Source: Candidatus Nitrosopolaris rasttigaisensis
GTDB taxonomy: Archaea > Thermoproteota > Nitrososphaeria > Nitrososphaerales > Nitrososphaeraceae
Direction of reading: 5' to 3'
Length of the DNA stretch: 5,998 nucleotides
NCBI GenBank assembly: GCA_933226995.1
Contig: CAKOFP010000003.1
Coordinates: forward strand, 1 to 5,998
The translations under genes and the position numbers were made by a program. A model generated the notes under the pieces. That model worked only from the letters and a program-made list of their open reading frames with translations, did no database searches and was not told the DNA's origin. Numbering within the stretch: the first letter of the stretch is position 1; the number at the start of each line of letters is the position of its first letter. Of this stretch, positions 1 through 5,998 are shown piece by piece.

Positions 1-2681
1 GTGCTTATCTTGTCCTTAAATCTGCCTCCGCCCTGTCCAAATCTACCATCGCCACCACCTGAACCTCCTAATTGAACAGAAATTTGACTTGCGATGCTGG
101 CAGCTTTTATTTTTTTCTGTGCTTTTTCGCCAACAAATACAATTACACGTATTCCTTCACCTTTTGATATAAACGCCACATAGATCAGAGATGGATCACT
201 TTCAATAGATTTCTCTCCTATAGAAATATGATATTCCTCATCCATTTCATTATCATGTGCATGATAAAACTTGATGCCATCTGAAGATAATTGCTTTGCC
301 TCCTCAGAGACTGTTTTTGCTATTGAGGGAGTAATTTTTCGAAGCATAGTTTTTACCTTCTTTTTTGCTGCCTCAGCCTCATCTATACTCTTTTGAAGAG
401 ACTCGACAACCTTTTCCTTACTGGAGCCTAAGGACTGAGCGATCATCGTAAGCTGGTTTTCTTGCTTTTGGATATAGTTCATAGCAGCCTCCCCAGCAAC
501 AAACTCTAATCTGACAACTCCATCCTGAATCCTTTCGGATTTAGTAATTTTGATAAGTCCTATTTCACCGGTTGTGCTGACATGCGTTCCGCCACAGGCT
601 TCGATATCCCAATTTTCTATATTTACAATTCTGATATTGCTGGTTGGGACAACACCACCCTGATATATTCTAAAACTGTAGTCCTGCTCTGCATCAACAC
701 GGTCATAGATCTTGATCTTAACTGGTAAATTTTGTCTAATTACATTGTTCGCAGTCATTTCAATTCTTTCAACCTCCTCCCTGTTGAGGGAGGAATGGTG
801 AGTAACATCAAGTCTGGCATAATTTTCCTCTTTGAATGCAGAATTCTGCCATACCCACGATCCAAGATTAAACCTAGCCGAGGTATTAAGCACATGTGTT
901 GCAGTATGATGTTTAGTGATTAATTCGCGCCTTCGGTCATTTACTGTTCCATGCACGGTTTTGCCGTCTATGAAATCTAAGGGACCTTGTAGTTTATGAA
1001 CTACGATATCTGCTTGCTTTATAACTTCAAGTACTTTTACGCCGTCAATCTCTCCCGTGTCTGGTTCTTGTCCACCACCCCGCGGATAGAACGCAGTCTG
1101 GTCTAGTATGATAAATTTTTTATCGATCACCTTAAGAATCTTGGCAGTAAATTCACGGATTGACTTGTCTTCGTAATATAATAGCCTAGTCGGCGCAACA
1201 CCATCTAAGCCGTAGATTGGCTTTTGAGCTTGAGCCGCTGTTTGGCTAGTATGAAGTTCGGCGAGCTTTGTGTAAAAAGTAGGCGGGATACTGTCAATTG
1301 CTCCCAAATCGACCAAAAAGTCTGGAGTAACACCGTCAGATTCGTACATTCTTATAAGATCATCCACCATCAGCTTCTTCTCAGTACTTTTTATTGAATT
1401 AGCAATCGCTTCCATCCTTTCCCTAGAACCTATAAACCTCCCAGATTCAATCTGAAGAATTGTCCTGACATCTTCTCTGTGTTCCTCAAGTTCTGGATAC
1501 ATGTGCTTGACATAATCAATATGCATATCAGCAATATCTTCGAGTTTCATGCTCCAGCCTAATCTTTCCAAAATCGAAAGTGCCCTTCGTAGAATCACCC
1601 TTAGATTATAGCCTCCTCCCACGTTTGATGGGAGTGCACCGTCAGAGATGGCGAACACCAGTGTACGAGTGTGATCTGCGATAGTATAAATTGCCTCGTA
1701 CGGGGTAGTCATTTTTGTGAGTAGATCATCGGAGATTTTTAGTTCCTTAGCAATGAGTGACTTTAGTGCGTGAATGTCTCCACTCATATAGTCAAGTTTA
1801 GTGGAAACTGCTGTAAAATATTTGGATAGAATTTCTGGACTTTCAGAGGTTCCGGAATTGTCAACTAATTTTCGTACCACGGGACCAAAAGAACAATCGT
1901 AACTTGTCGGTGTTCCCATTGTTATCCATGAGAGTCGCTCAAGTCCAGCTCCCATATCAATAATCTTATTGCTCATTACTCTATAGTCGTTCTCGTTCCC
2001 CTCAAATTCAGTGAAAACAGCATTGCCTAGTTCAAGTCCACTCACAAAATATTCCAGAGAGTAACCAAAGGCACCCGCACCCATCCATACATCTTCTACA
2101 AAAGTGATCTCTTCTTTTCTTACCCCCAGGGCGTTTGTAAGCATTCTATAATCAAGCTCAATGCACCTATCTTTCCAATAGCCACCCTGTGCATCTGCAT
2201 TGCAAACCTGGCCGATCATACAGAAGCTTGTATAATGCCTGCCACTCAAACCCACATTTTCTATATCGTTAAAGCGCAAACACATTTGCGGAACAACAAG
2301 TGGATTTGTAGGCAGCTCAAAAATAACCTTGTTCCCGATTACTCTTTGGAAATCGACAATGGATGCTATTGTAAAGTAGAGATCATCACGCCACCTGCAA
2401 ACTACAGGATATCGTCTGATTATCGAGTGGGCGTTGGATTGAAAGTATTCTTCTATTTCTTTCCAAGCGCTGATGTAGTCAAGTCTTTTATTTGTAGGAG
2501 GCTCACCTATAAATCCGTAGTACTGGTGGTCTGGACAAATCTGCTTCTCATTCAGGGACCAAAAAAATTTACCGCAAGTATTGCATCGTTGACGCCTGAA
2601 GCCTAATCTGTCAAATAACGAAACCTTGTAATATCTATCTGGGTCTGATGAAAAGATAGCAGTAAGTTCTTTTTTTCCCAA
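1..2681 (-). CDS. alaS: Alanyl-tRNA synthetase, archaeal type (C-terminus cut by window edge)
   Basis: This enzyme attaches alanine to tRNA-Ala in the cytoplasm and hydrolyses mischarged Ser- or Gly-tRNA-Ala. 893 codons are visible. The archaeal N-terminus has SSDPDRYY at residues 11-18 and a C33xxC36...C49xxH52 putative metal site. The class II catalytic core follows, with CRWRDDLYFT near 94-103 and motif 3 GAGLERLSW at 244-252. Next come the tRNA-recognition region with ALPSNVGGGYNLR, the PRGGGQ barrel, and the editing site HTATH (592-596) with C696GGTH700. The C-Ala domain ends in a glycine-rich stretch, GGSGGGDGRFGQGGG. The frame is unbroken throughout. Only about 10-15 residues should be missing, judged from the usual archaeal length near 900. 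The start is TTG at 2681-2679: an in-frame TAG lies two codons upstream, and the family's N-terminus begins right after this codon. The gene is divergent from the aCPSF2-like gene. Confidence 0.98.
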   Translation of the reverse strand, partial: MGKKELTAIFSSDPDRYYKVSLFDRLGFRRQRCNTCGKFFWSLNEKQICPDHQYYGFIGEPPTNKRLDYISAWKEIEEYFQSNAHSIIRRYPVVCRWRDDLYFTIASIVDFQRVIGNKVIFELPTNPLVVPQMCLRFNDIENVGLSGRHYTSFCMIGQVCNADAQGGYWKDRCIELDYRMLTNALGVRKEEITFVEDVWMGAGAFGYSLEYFVSGLELGNAVFTEFEGNENDYRVMSNKIIDMGAGLERLSWITMGTPTSYDCSFGPVVRKLVDNSGTSESPEILSKYFTAVSTKLDYMSGDIHALKSLIAKELKISDDLLTKMTTPYEAIYTIADHTRTLVFAISDGALPSNVGGGYNLRVILRRALSILERLGWSMKLEDIADMHIDYVKHMYPELEEHREDVRTILQIESGRFIGSRERMEAIANSIKSTEKKLMVDDLIRMYESDGVTPDFLVDLGAIDSIPPTFYTKLAELHTSQTAAQAQKPIYGLDGVAPTRLLYYEDKSIREFTAKILKVIDKKFIILDQTAFYPRGGGQEPDTGEIDGVKVLEVIKQADIVVHKLQGPLDFIDGKTVHGTVNDRRRELITKHHTATHVLNTSARFNLGSWVWQNSAFKEENYARLDVTHHSSLNREEVERIEMTANNVIRQNLPVKIKIYDRVDAEQDYSFRIYQGGVVPTSNIRIVNIENWDIEACGGTHVSTTGEIGLIKITKSERIQDGVVRLEFVAGEAAMNYIQKQENQLTMIAQSLGSSKEKVVESLQKSIDEAEAAKKKVKTMLRKITPSIAKTVSEEAKQLSSDGIKFYHAHDNEMDEEYHISIGEKSIESDPSLIYVAFISKGEGIRVIVFVGEKAQKKIKAASIASQISVQLGGSGGGDGRFGQGGGRFKDKIS

Positions 2682-2707
2682 TGCTTGCTATCCCTAGTGA
2701 AATACAC

Positions 2708-2713
2708 TATTAA
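2708..2713 (-). promoter_or_regulatory. Candidate TATA box for alaS
   Basis: On the minus strand this reads TTAATA, centred about 29-30 bases before the TTG start at 2681. That spacing would give a leaderless or near-leaderless transcript, the common arrangement in this group of archaea. The surroundings are AT-rich, and a second AT-rich candidate (AATAATAAAAG) lies a little further upstream, so the exact element is uncertain. Confidence 0.35.
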
Positions 2714-2960
2714 TGCTTTTATTATTATTAACATTCTCAGTATTGAAAAATCTAAATCTAAATCATTGTTGGGGCTACAAATACCGCCTTGTTTTCCGCA
2801 CCTTTGAACAATATAAGTTGAAGACACTACACTGCCAATGTTCTTGTAAATCTGTTCAAATTCTTCTTTTTATCTACTACTACACTAACAGCTTGCAATC
2901 TCATAGGCAGTACTAGAACATGATTCCACTTGTCAGTATCCTTGTGGTAACTGGTGGTTG

Positions 2961-2986
2961 GGACAATAATATCGTCGTCATTGTCC
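2961..2986. repeat. Short inverted repeat (7-bp arms, 12-base loop)
   Basis: GGACAAT at 2961-2967 is complementary to ATTGTCC at 2980-2986, with a possible G-T pair extending the stem outward by one. It lies just upstream of the candidate TATA box of the aCPSF2-like gene. It could be an operator-like palindrome or a hairpin. Arms of this length also arise by chance in a region of this size. Confidence 0.35.
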
Positions 2987-3000
2987 TCACTGTGAAAGAC

Positions 3001-3006
3001 TTAAAG
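3001..3006 (+). promoter_or_regulatory. Candidate TATA box for the aCPSF2-like gene
   Basis: TTAAAG is centred about 28-29 bases before the TTG at 3032, the distance expected if transcription starts at or next to the start codon. Sequence quality as a TATA box is moderate. There is no strong ribosome binding site; only a weak AAAGGAT lies shortly before the start. Confidence 0.35.
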
Positions 3007-3031
3007 CACTTACCTTAGAATAAAGGATAAA

Positions 3032-4294
3032 TTGAAAGTATCAGTCTTGGGCGCTGCCAAAGAGGTCGGCCGTTCAGCGTTCCTTGTAAATGTGAACAGT
3101 ACAGGCATTTTAATGGATTATGGTGTACTCTTGAAAAGAGAACCAATCTTCCCTATGCATGTCAGGCCGAAAGATGTTGATGCTGTAGTGATTACTCATG
3201 CTCATCTTGATCATTCCGGATTTGTCCCATCCCTGTTCTTGTCTGAATCAGCATCAGTGCAAGCACTGGGTACGCCTCCTACATTTGAGCTGTCAAGATT
3301 ATTAATCGAGGACATGATAAAAATATCAGGGTTCTACCTACCCTTTGAATATATTGACATAATCACAATGATGAAAAATTCCAAGAATTTGCAATACAAG
3401 GAAACTTATATGGTAAACGATGTCAAAGTAACTCTGCATGAGTCTGGCCATGTGTTGGGCGGTGCTTCGGTTATTTTAGAACATAATGGTAAACGGATAT
3501 TCTATACTGGAGATATTAACACAAGAGGCTCAAAATTACTCAGACCTGCCGATTTGGACTTTGGTGAGATTGATTTAATGATCATAGAGAGTACTTATTC
3601 TCAGAGTGAGCAGATGCCACGAGATCAGGCTGAAAAAGAGTTACTGGAGTTCGCCTACGATGTACTTGAGAGAGGTGGAACATTGTTTATCCCCGCGTTT
3701 TCTGTAGAAAGAGCTCAGGAAATTGCAACCGTTCTAAAATCTAACAATTTTCGACACAAAGTTGTAATGGATGGAATGGCTCTTAAAGCAAATCAAATTA
3801 TGATGAAACATCCAACCTTCCTCAAGGATCCCGAAATATTCAAGCGAGCAATCAATGAAGCAGAATGGATAAGTGGCTGGAATAGAAGAAGGAGTGTCGT
3901 TAAGGAGCCTTGCGTTATCATCTCTCCTGCGGGGATGTTGGTCGGAGGCTCTGCAGTGTTCTATCTGCAAGAAATTGCCAAGAGTGACAAAAATGGTGTT
4001 GCAATGGTATCATATCAGGGCGAAGGCACACCTGGTCGAACACTTCTCGATAGGAGAGTGGTAAGTTTTGATGGTAGAGAAAGAAAATGTCTTGCTGAAG
4101 TGAAACGGTTCGAATTTTCCGGACATAATAGTAGGAGCGAATTATTCGAAATTCTTGAACATATAAAAGGTAACCCAAAGGTGCTTACCGTCCATGGCGA
4201 TGGACCCTCATGTACTAAGTTTGCAGAAGAAATCAAAATCAAATATGGATTTGAATCAAGAGCTCCGGATACAGGAGAAGTGATTGAAATATGA
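3032..4294 (+). CDS. aCPSF2-like metallo-beta-lactamase/beta-CASP RNase
   Basis: The 420-residue protein is a beta-CASP family zinc-dependent nuclease related to the 73-kDa subunit of eukaryotic CPSF. In archaea this family acts in RNA 3'-end processing, transcription termination or decay. The metallo-beta-lactamase motifs are all present: HAHLDH at residues 56-61, H140 in SGHVLGGAS, and D161 in TGDIN. So are beta-CASP motif A (E186 in IIEST), motif B (H365 in FSGHNSRSE) and motif C (H388 in VHGD). The beta-CASP insert lies at about 190-350. The protein starts directly with the first MBL strand and has no N-terminal KH domains. This separates it from the roughly 640-residue aCPSF1 termination factor and points to the shorter aCPSF2 type. 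The TTG start fits the family N-terminus (KVSVLGAAKEVGRSAF); no upstream extension is needed. Whether it acts as endo- or 5'-3' exonuclease cannot be read from sequence. Confidence 0.93.
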   Translation: MKVSVLGAAKEVGRSAFLVNVNSTGILMDYGVLLKREPIFPMHVRPKDVDAVVITHAHLDHSGFVPSLFLSESASVQALGTPPTFELSRLLIEDMIKISGFYLPFEYIDIITMMKNSKNLQYKETYMVNDVKVTLHESGHVLGGASVILEHNGKRIFYTGDINTRGSKLLRPADLDFGEIDLMIIESTYSQSEQMPRDQAEKELLEFAYDVLERGGTLFIPAFSVERAQEIATVLKSNNFRHKVVMDGMALKANQIMMKHPTFLKDPEIFKRAINEAEWISGWNRRRSVVKEPCVIISPAGMLVGGSAVFYLQEIAKSDKNGVAMVSYQGEGTPGRTLLDRRVVSFDGRERKCLAEVKRFEFSGHNSRSELFEILEHIKGNPKVLTVHGDGPSCTKFAEEIKIKYGFESRAPDTGEVIEI

Positions 4295-4334
4295 GTTGGT
4301 ACTAGGCCTTAACGGTGTCATTTCATTACTCTGC

Positions 4335-4340
4335 TTTTTT
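4335..4340 (+). terminator. U-rich terminator candidate for the aCPSF2-like gene
   Basis: A run of six T follows CTCTGC about 40 bases after the stop codon. Archaeal RNA polymerase terminates at such U-rich tracts without a required hairpin. There is no stable stem directly before it. Confidence 0.45.
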
Positions 4341-4555
4341 AACATCGTCTGTCGATATAATGAGGTAACCCTCCATTCCAAACTATGCTCTCCCGAAAGT
4401 TTTCTCACTCTTTTGCGAACACTAAAATTATTATTATTCTTTCTATAATAAAGTGGTAATACATTCGAACAGATTCTTCCAACTCAACTTGCTTACCTCA
4501 TTTACTTGCTGGCGGCAATATACTGCTTTTAATAAGCATATTTTTGGGGATCATA

Positions 4556-4563
4556 TTTATAAA
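4556..4563 (+). promoter_or_regulatory. TATA box for the CxxC protein and ogg genes
   Basis: TTTATAAA is the best archaeal TATA box in the window. Its centre is about 27 bases before the TTG at 4587, so transcription would start at or next to that codon, giving a leaderless message. The alternative ATG at 4617 would need a leader of about 30 bases that has no ribosome binding site. This favours the TTG start. Confidence 0.6.
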
Positions 4564-4586
4564 TTACCCGATTTTTTTTATCACAA

Positions 4587-4796
4587 TTGATAATCAAAAA
4601 TACTGATCCGTACAAGATGAAGAAATGTGTATCATGTAAGAATGATATCCCACTAAATAGAAAGTACTTTACATATCCCTTGTCTTTACAGCAGATCTGT
4701 CTTTTCTGTGCTGAAAAAGAGATCCCAAAGACAATTGAAATCTTACAGAAGGACTTAAAAAAAATAAAAGACGAAGAAAGTCACACAGTTCAATAA
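4587..4796 (+). CDS. Small protein with two CxxC pairs, putative zinc ribbon
   Basis: I do not recognise this 69-residue protein. It has C14xxC17 and C38xxC41 separated by 20 residues, the usual pattern of a small four-cysteine zinc site. A lysine- and glutamate-rich tail follows (about 43-66) and is likely helical. There is no signal peptide or membrane segment. The start is TTG at 4587, chosen for its spacing from the TATA box. ATG at 4617 (residue 11) is possible and would still keep both CxxC pairs, giving 59 residues. The stop is 19 bases before the ogg start, with no terminator between, so the two are probably co-transcribed. A role as nucleic-acid-binding or partner protein of the glycosylase is only a guess from position. 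Confidence 0.75.
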   Translation: MIIKNTDPYKMKKCVSCKNDIPLNRKYFTYPLSLQQICLFCAEKEIPKTIEILQKDLKKIKDEESHTVQ

Positions 4797-4815
4797 AGTT
4801 GACAACTCATTAATT

Positions 4816-5727
4816 TTGACCATACCTTTTAACCCAGAGATCAGCATTAACAGCGGCCAAATGTTTCTCTGGGAGCAAATAGGTAATTCTTGGTATGGCA
4901 CATATGGAGATCACATCATCAAATTTTCTACCTCATGGACAAACAAGAGCGGCCGTAGTAGTAATAACAAAAATAGAGGGATCCAATTCTATTCCTATCC
5001 TGAGGTCAAGGGATGGGAGACAAAAGTCTTTAGACTCGACGACGACATTGAGAAAATATTATCGACTCTTTCAAATGATGCTCTGGTTTCTAAGACAATA
5101 AGAAAATATCCTGGCCTCCGTTTGATGCGACAAGAACCTTATCAATGCATTTTTTCCTTCGTATGTGCCAGTAATACTAACATTTTGATGATCCGTAAAA
5201 TGCTCAAGAACCTTTCAAAAAAATTTGGTTGTAAAGTAATATTTGACGGAAAAGAATTCTACACGTTTCCTTCTGTCAACAGTCTAAATAAAGCAACCAT
5301 TAACGAGTTGCATTCATGCGGTGTGGGATATAGAGCCAAGGCAATTAAAGCACTTGCAGACCATATCGTCTCAGGCAATCTCGATATAGATCACTTGGTT
5401 CGCATTAGGTATCATGACGCAAAAGATGAACTCTTGAAAGTATATGGCATCGGCAACAAAATTGCTGATTGCATCCTATTATTCTCGCTTGAGAAACTCG
5501 ATGCCTTCCCTATTGACGTATGGATTTTGAGGGCGCTCTCTCGATACTATAGCTGGCTCTTCAATGAAAATGAAAATCAAAACAAATTCAAAATGACTGA
5601 AAGAATAACTATAAATCAATATAAAATCCTTTCAGCGACTATCAGGAATTATTTTGGCAAATATTCTGGATATGCACAGCAATATATCTTCTACTACATG
5701 CGTGAAATTGCGGGCAAAAAATGGTAA
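4816..5727 (+). CDS. ogg: 8-oxoguanine DNA glycosylase/AP lyase, OGG1 family
   Basis: This base-excision repair enzyme removes 8-oxoguanine from DNA and nicks the abasic site. The 303-residue protein matches OGG1 along its length. It has an N-terminal SGQMFLW (13-19; human SGQSFRW, so G14 corresponds to human G42), then LRLMRQEPYQCIFSFVCASN with N120 at the human N149 position. The helix-hairpin-helix GIGNK has catalytic K215 (human K249) followed by C219 (human C253). D234 in PIDVW is the catalytic aspartate (human D268), with the same 19-residue spacing from the lysine. Near the end, GYAQQYIF supplies Q288 and F292, matching human Q315 and F319 that hold 8-oxoG. W236 replaces human H270, as in other prokaryotic OGG proteins. 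Residues 41-54 are a polar Asn/Ser-rich stretch. The TTG start is chosen because the next ATG (residue 16) would remove SGQ of the recognition motif. It follows the CxxC gene by 19 bases, with no good promoter of its own. Confidence 0.96.
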   Translation: MTIPFNPEISINSGQMFLWEQIGNSWYGTYGDHIIKFSTSWTNKSGRSSNNKNRGIQFYSYPEVKGWETKVFRLDDDIEKILSTLSNDALVSKTIRKYPGLRLMRQEPYQCIFSFVCASNTNILMIRKMLKNLSKKFGCKVIFDGKEFYTFPSVNSLNKATINELHSCGVGYRAKAIKALADHIVSGNLDIDHLVRIRYHDAKDELLKVYGIGNKIADCILLFSLEKLDAFPIDVWILRALSRYYSWLFNENENQNKFKMTERITINQYKILSATIRNYFGKYSGYAQQYIFYYMREIAGKKW

Positions 5728-5799
5728 GAATCATGTTAAAAAAACAGGTCGTCCCTTCGTCCAAGGTAGATTCCCTTTACTATCGTACTATTCTATTAA

Positions 5800-5805
5800 T
5801 TTTTT
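5800..5805 (+). terminator. U-rich terminator candidate for ogg
   Basis: Six T residues in ATTAATTTTTTATG lie about 75 bases after the ogg stop, in the convergent spacer. No strong stem precedes the run. It fits an archaeal U-tract terminator. Confidence 0.4.
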
Positions 5806-5854
5806 ATGTTGATTAAAGCAGGGTAAACTACTGATCTGCGATTACAGAGAAAGG

Positions 5855-5859
5855 AAAAA
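5855..5859 (-). terminator. U-rich terminator candidate for the GC-rich partial gene
   Basis: Read on the minus strand, CTATTTTTCCTTTCTC begins about 10 bases after the TAG stop at 5871. This pyrimidine-rich stretch with a T5 run is in the right place to end the minus-strand transcript before the convergent ogg gene. Confidence 0.4.
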
Positions 5860-5870
5860 TAGAACATTGA

Positions 5871-5998
5871 CTAAACAAGAGAGTCCTTGACTTTCAGCTC
5901 GACGACCACGGCCGGGGCGCTCTCGACCAGAAAGCGCACCTGGCCGCTCTCGGCGACCTTGGTCCGCGGCGCATTAGCCTTGTCGGCATCCTTCCACA
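5871..5998 (-). CDS. C-terminal fragment of a GC-rich gene, function unknown
   Basis: The last 41 codons and the TAG stop of a minus-strand gene that continues past the right edge. The visible protein begins WKDADKANAPRTKVAESG and ends ELKVKDSLV. A run of alternating hydrophobic residues in between (VRFLVES, AVVVELKV) suggests beta-strands. I cannot assign a family from this. Nearly every codon ends in G or C (GCC, GAC, GTC, GAG, CTG, CGC), unlike the AT-ending codons of the neighbouring genes. Only the last codons (TCT CTT GTT) look like the rest of the window. The consistent codon pattern, the in-frame stop and the T-rich stretch just after it support a real gene. It is convergent with ogg. 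Strong codon bias in a highly expressed gene, horizontal transfer, or a misjoined contig could each explain the composition. Confidence 0.7.
   Translation of the reverse strand, partial: WKDADKANAPRTKVAESGQVRFLVESAPAVVVELKVKDSLV

Larger units (their letters stand above)
2682..3031. other. Divergent intergenic region between alaS and the aCPSF2-like gene
   Basis: This AT-rich spacer of 350 bases separates two divergent TTG starts and should hold both promoters. It contains low-complexity stretches (an ATT triplet run near 2721-2730 and TCTAAA repeated near 2750-2764), a small inverted repeat at 2961-2986, and crossed complementary segments at 2831-2844 and 2906-2921. Short open frames occur here, but they start and stop without protein-like composition or recognisable motifs. 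I see no tRNA cloverleaf or convincing C/D box RNA. Confidence 0.7.
4295..4586. other. Intergenic region between the aCPSF2-like gene and the CxxC protein gene
   Basis: The 292 bases contain a T-run terminator candidate at the left, a clear TATA box at the right and AT-rich sequence between. One all-AT inverted repeat, TTATTAT (4431-4437) and ATAATAA (4445-4451), lies in low-complexity sequence. I see no coding frame, tRNA or other RNA gene on either strand. Confidence 0.7.

Noticed and set aside
732..923. Open frame of 63 codons on the plus strand
   Set aside because: It lies opposite the alaS editing domain around HTATH, so it is antisense noise.
2235..2606. Open frame of 123 codons on the plus strand
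   Set aside because: It lies opposite the well-conserved catalytic core of alaS and shows no protein family features; it is a shadow frame.
2603..2827. Open frame of 74 codons on the minus strand with an ATG start
   Set aside because: It overlaps the first part of alaS in a different frame. The real alaS frame carries the conserved SSDPDRYY and Cys/His motifs.
2713..2916. Open frame of 67 codons on the plus strand in the divergent spacer
   Set aside because: It begins in an ATT repeat, has biased Leu/Tyr/Lys composition and no motif, and would overlap the alaS promoter. It is probably chance in AT-rich DNA.
3734..4242. Several overlapping open frames on both strands
   Set aside because: All lie inside the aCPSF2-like coding region, whose beta-CASP motifs run through this stretch.
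4431..4451. All-AT inverted repeat TTATTAT/ATAATAA
   Set aside because: It consists only of A and T in low-complexity sequence, forms a weak stem and is likely by chance.
4295..4586. Possible tRNA or small RNA gene in the intergenic region
   Set aside because: No T-arm GTTCRA core with matching stems, no acceptor pairing and no C/D box pair was found.
4895..5101. Open frame of 68 codons on the plus strand
   Set aside because: It is an alternative frame inside ogg with no recognisable features.
1..5998. Mobile element, CRISPR array or defence system
   Set aside because: No transposase, integrase, spaced direct repeats, terminal inverted repeats or target-site duplications are visible. The genes are housekeeping types.

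Overview
The window looks like ordinary chromosome of a low-GC archaeon, most likely a member of the Nitrososphaerota (Thaumarchaeota). The support is an archaeal-type alanyl-tRNA synthetase with an N-terminal Cys/His cluster, a stand-alone archaeal CPSF-type beta-CASP protein, an OGG1-type 8-oxoguanine glycosylase, no clear Shine-Dalgarno sites, AT-rich TATA-like boxes about 27-30 bases upstream of starts, and U-rich tracts after stops. Assignment to the domain Archaea is firm. Assignment to the phylum is an inference from overall resemblance.

Layout. Positions 1-2681 (minus strand) hold alaS, complete except for its last residues, which lie beyond the window edge. Positions 2682-3031 are a divergent intergenic region carrying the promoters of alaS and of the next gene. 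Positions 3032-4294 (plus) encode an aCPSF2-like metallo-beta-lactamase/beta-CASP RNase. Positions 4295-4586 are intergenic, with a U-rich terminator candidate at the left and a clear TATA box at the right. Positions 4587-4796 (plus) encode a 69-residue protein with two CxxC pairs. It is followed after 19 bases by an OGG1-family DNA glycosylase/AP lyase at 4816-5727 (plus), probably in the same transcript. Positions 5871-5998 (minus) hold the last 41 codons of a gene convergent with the glycosylase gene. Its base composition is markedly more GC-rich than the rest.

The genes belong to separate housekeeping functions: translation (AlaRS), RNA processing or decay (aCPSF2) and oxidative DNA damage repair (OGG). 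The only pair that looks functionally linked by position is the small zinc-ribbon-like gene and the glycosylase gene. All four genes with visible starts appear to begin with TTG.

I found no mobile element, CRISPR array, tRNA or rRNA gene, or evidence for a new multi-gene system. The observations most worth a second look are the GC-rich partial gene at the right edge, the run of TTG starts with leaderless-type promoters, and the small CxxC protein next to ogg.
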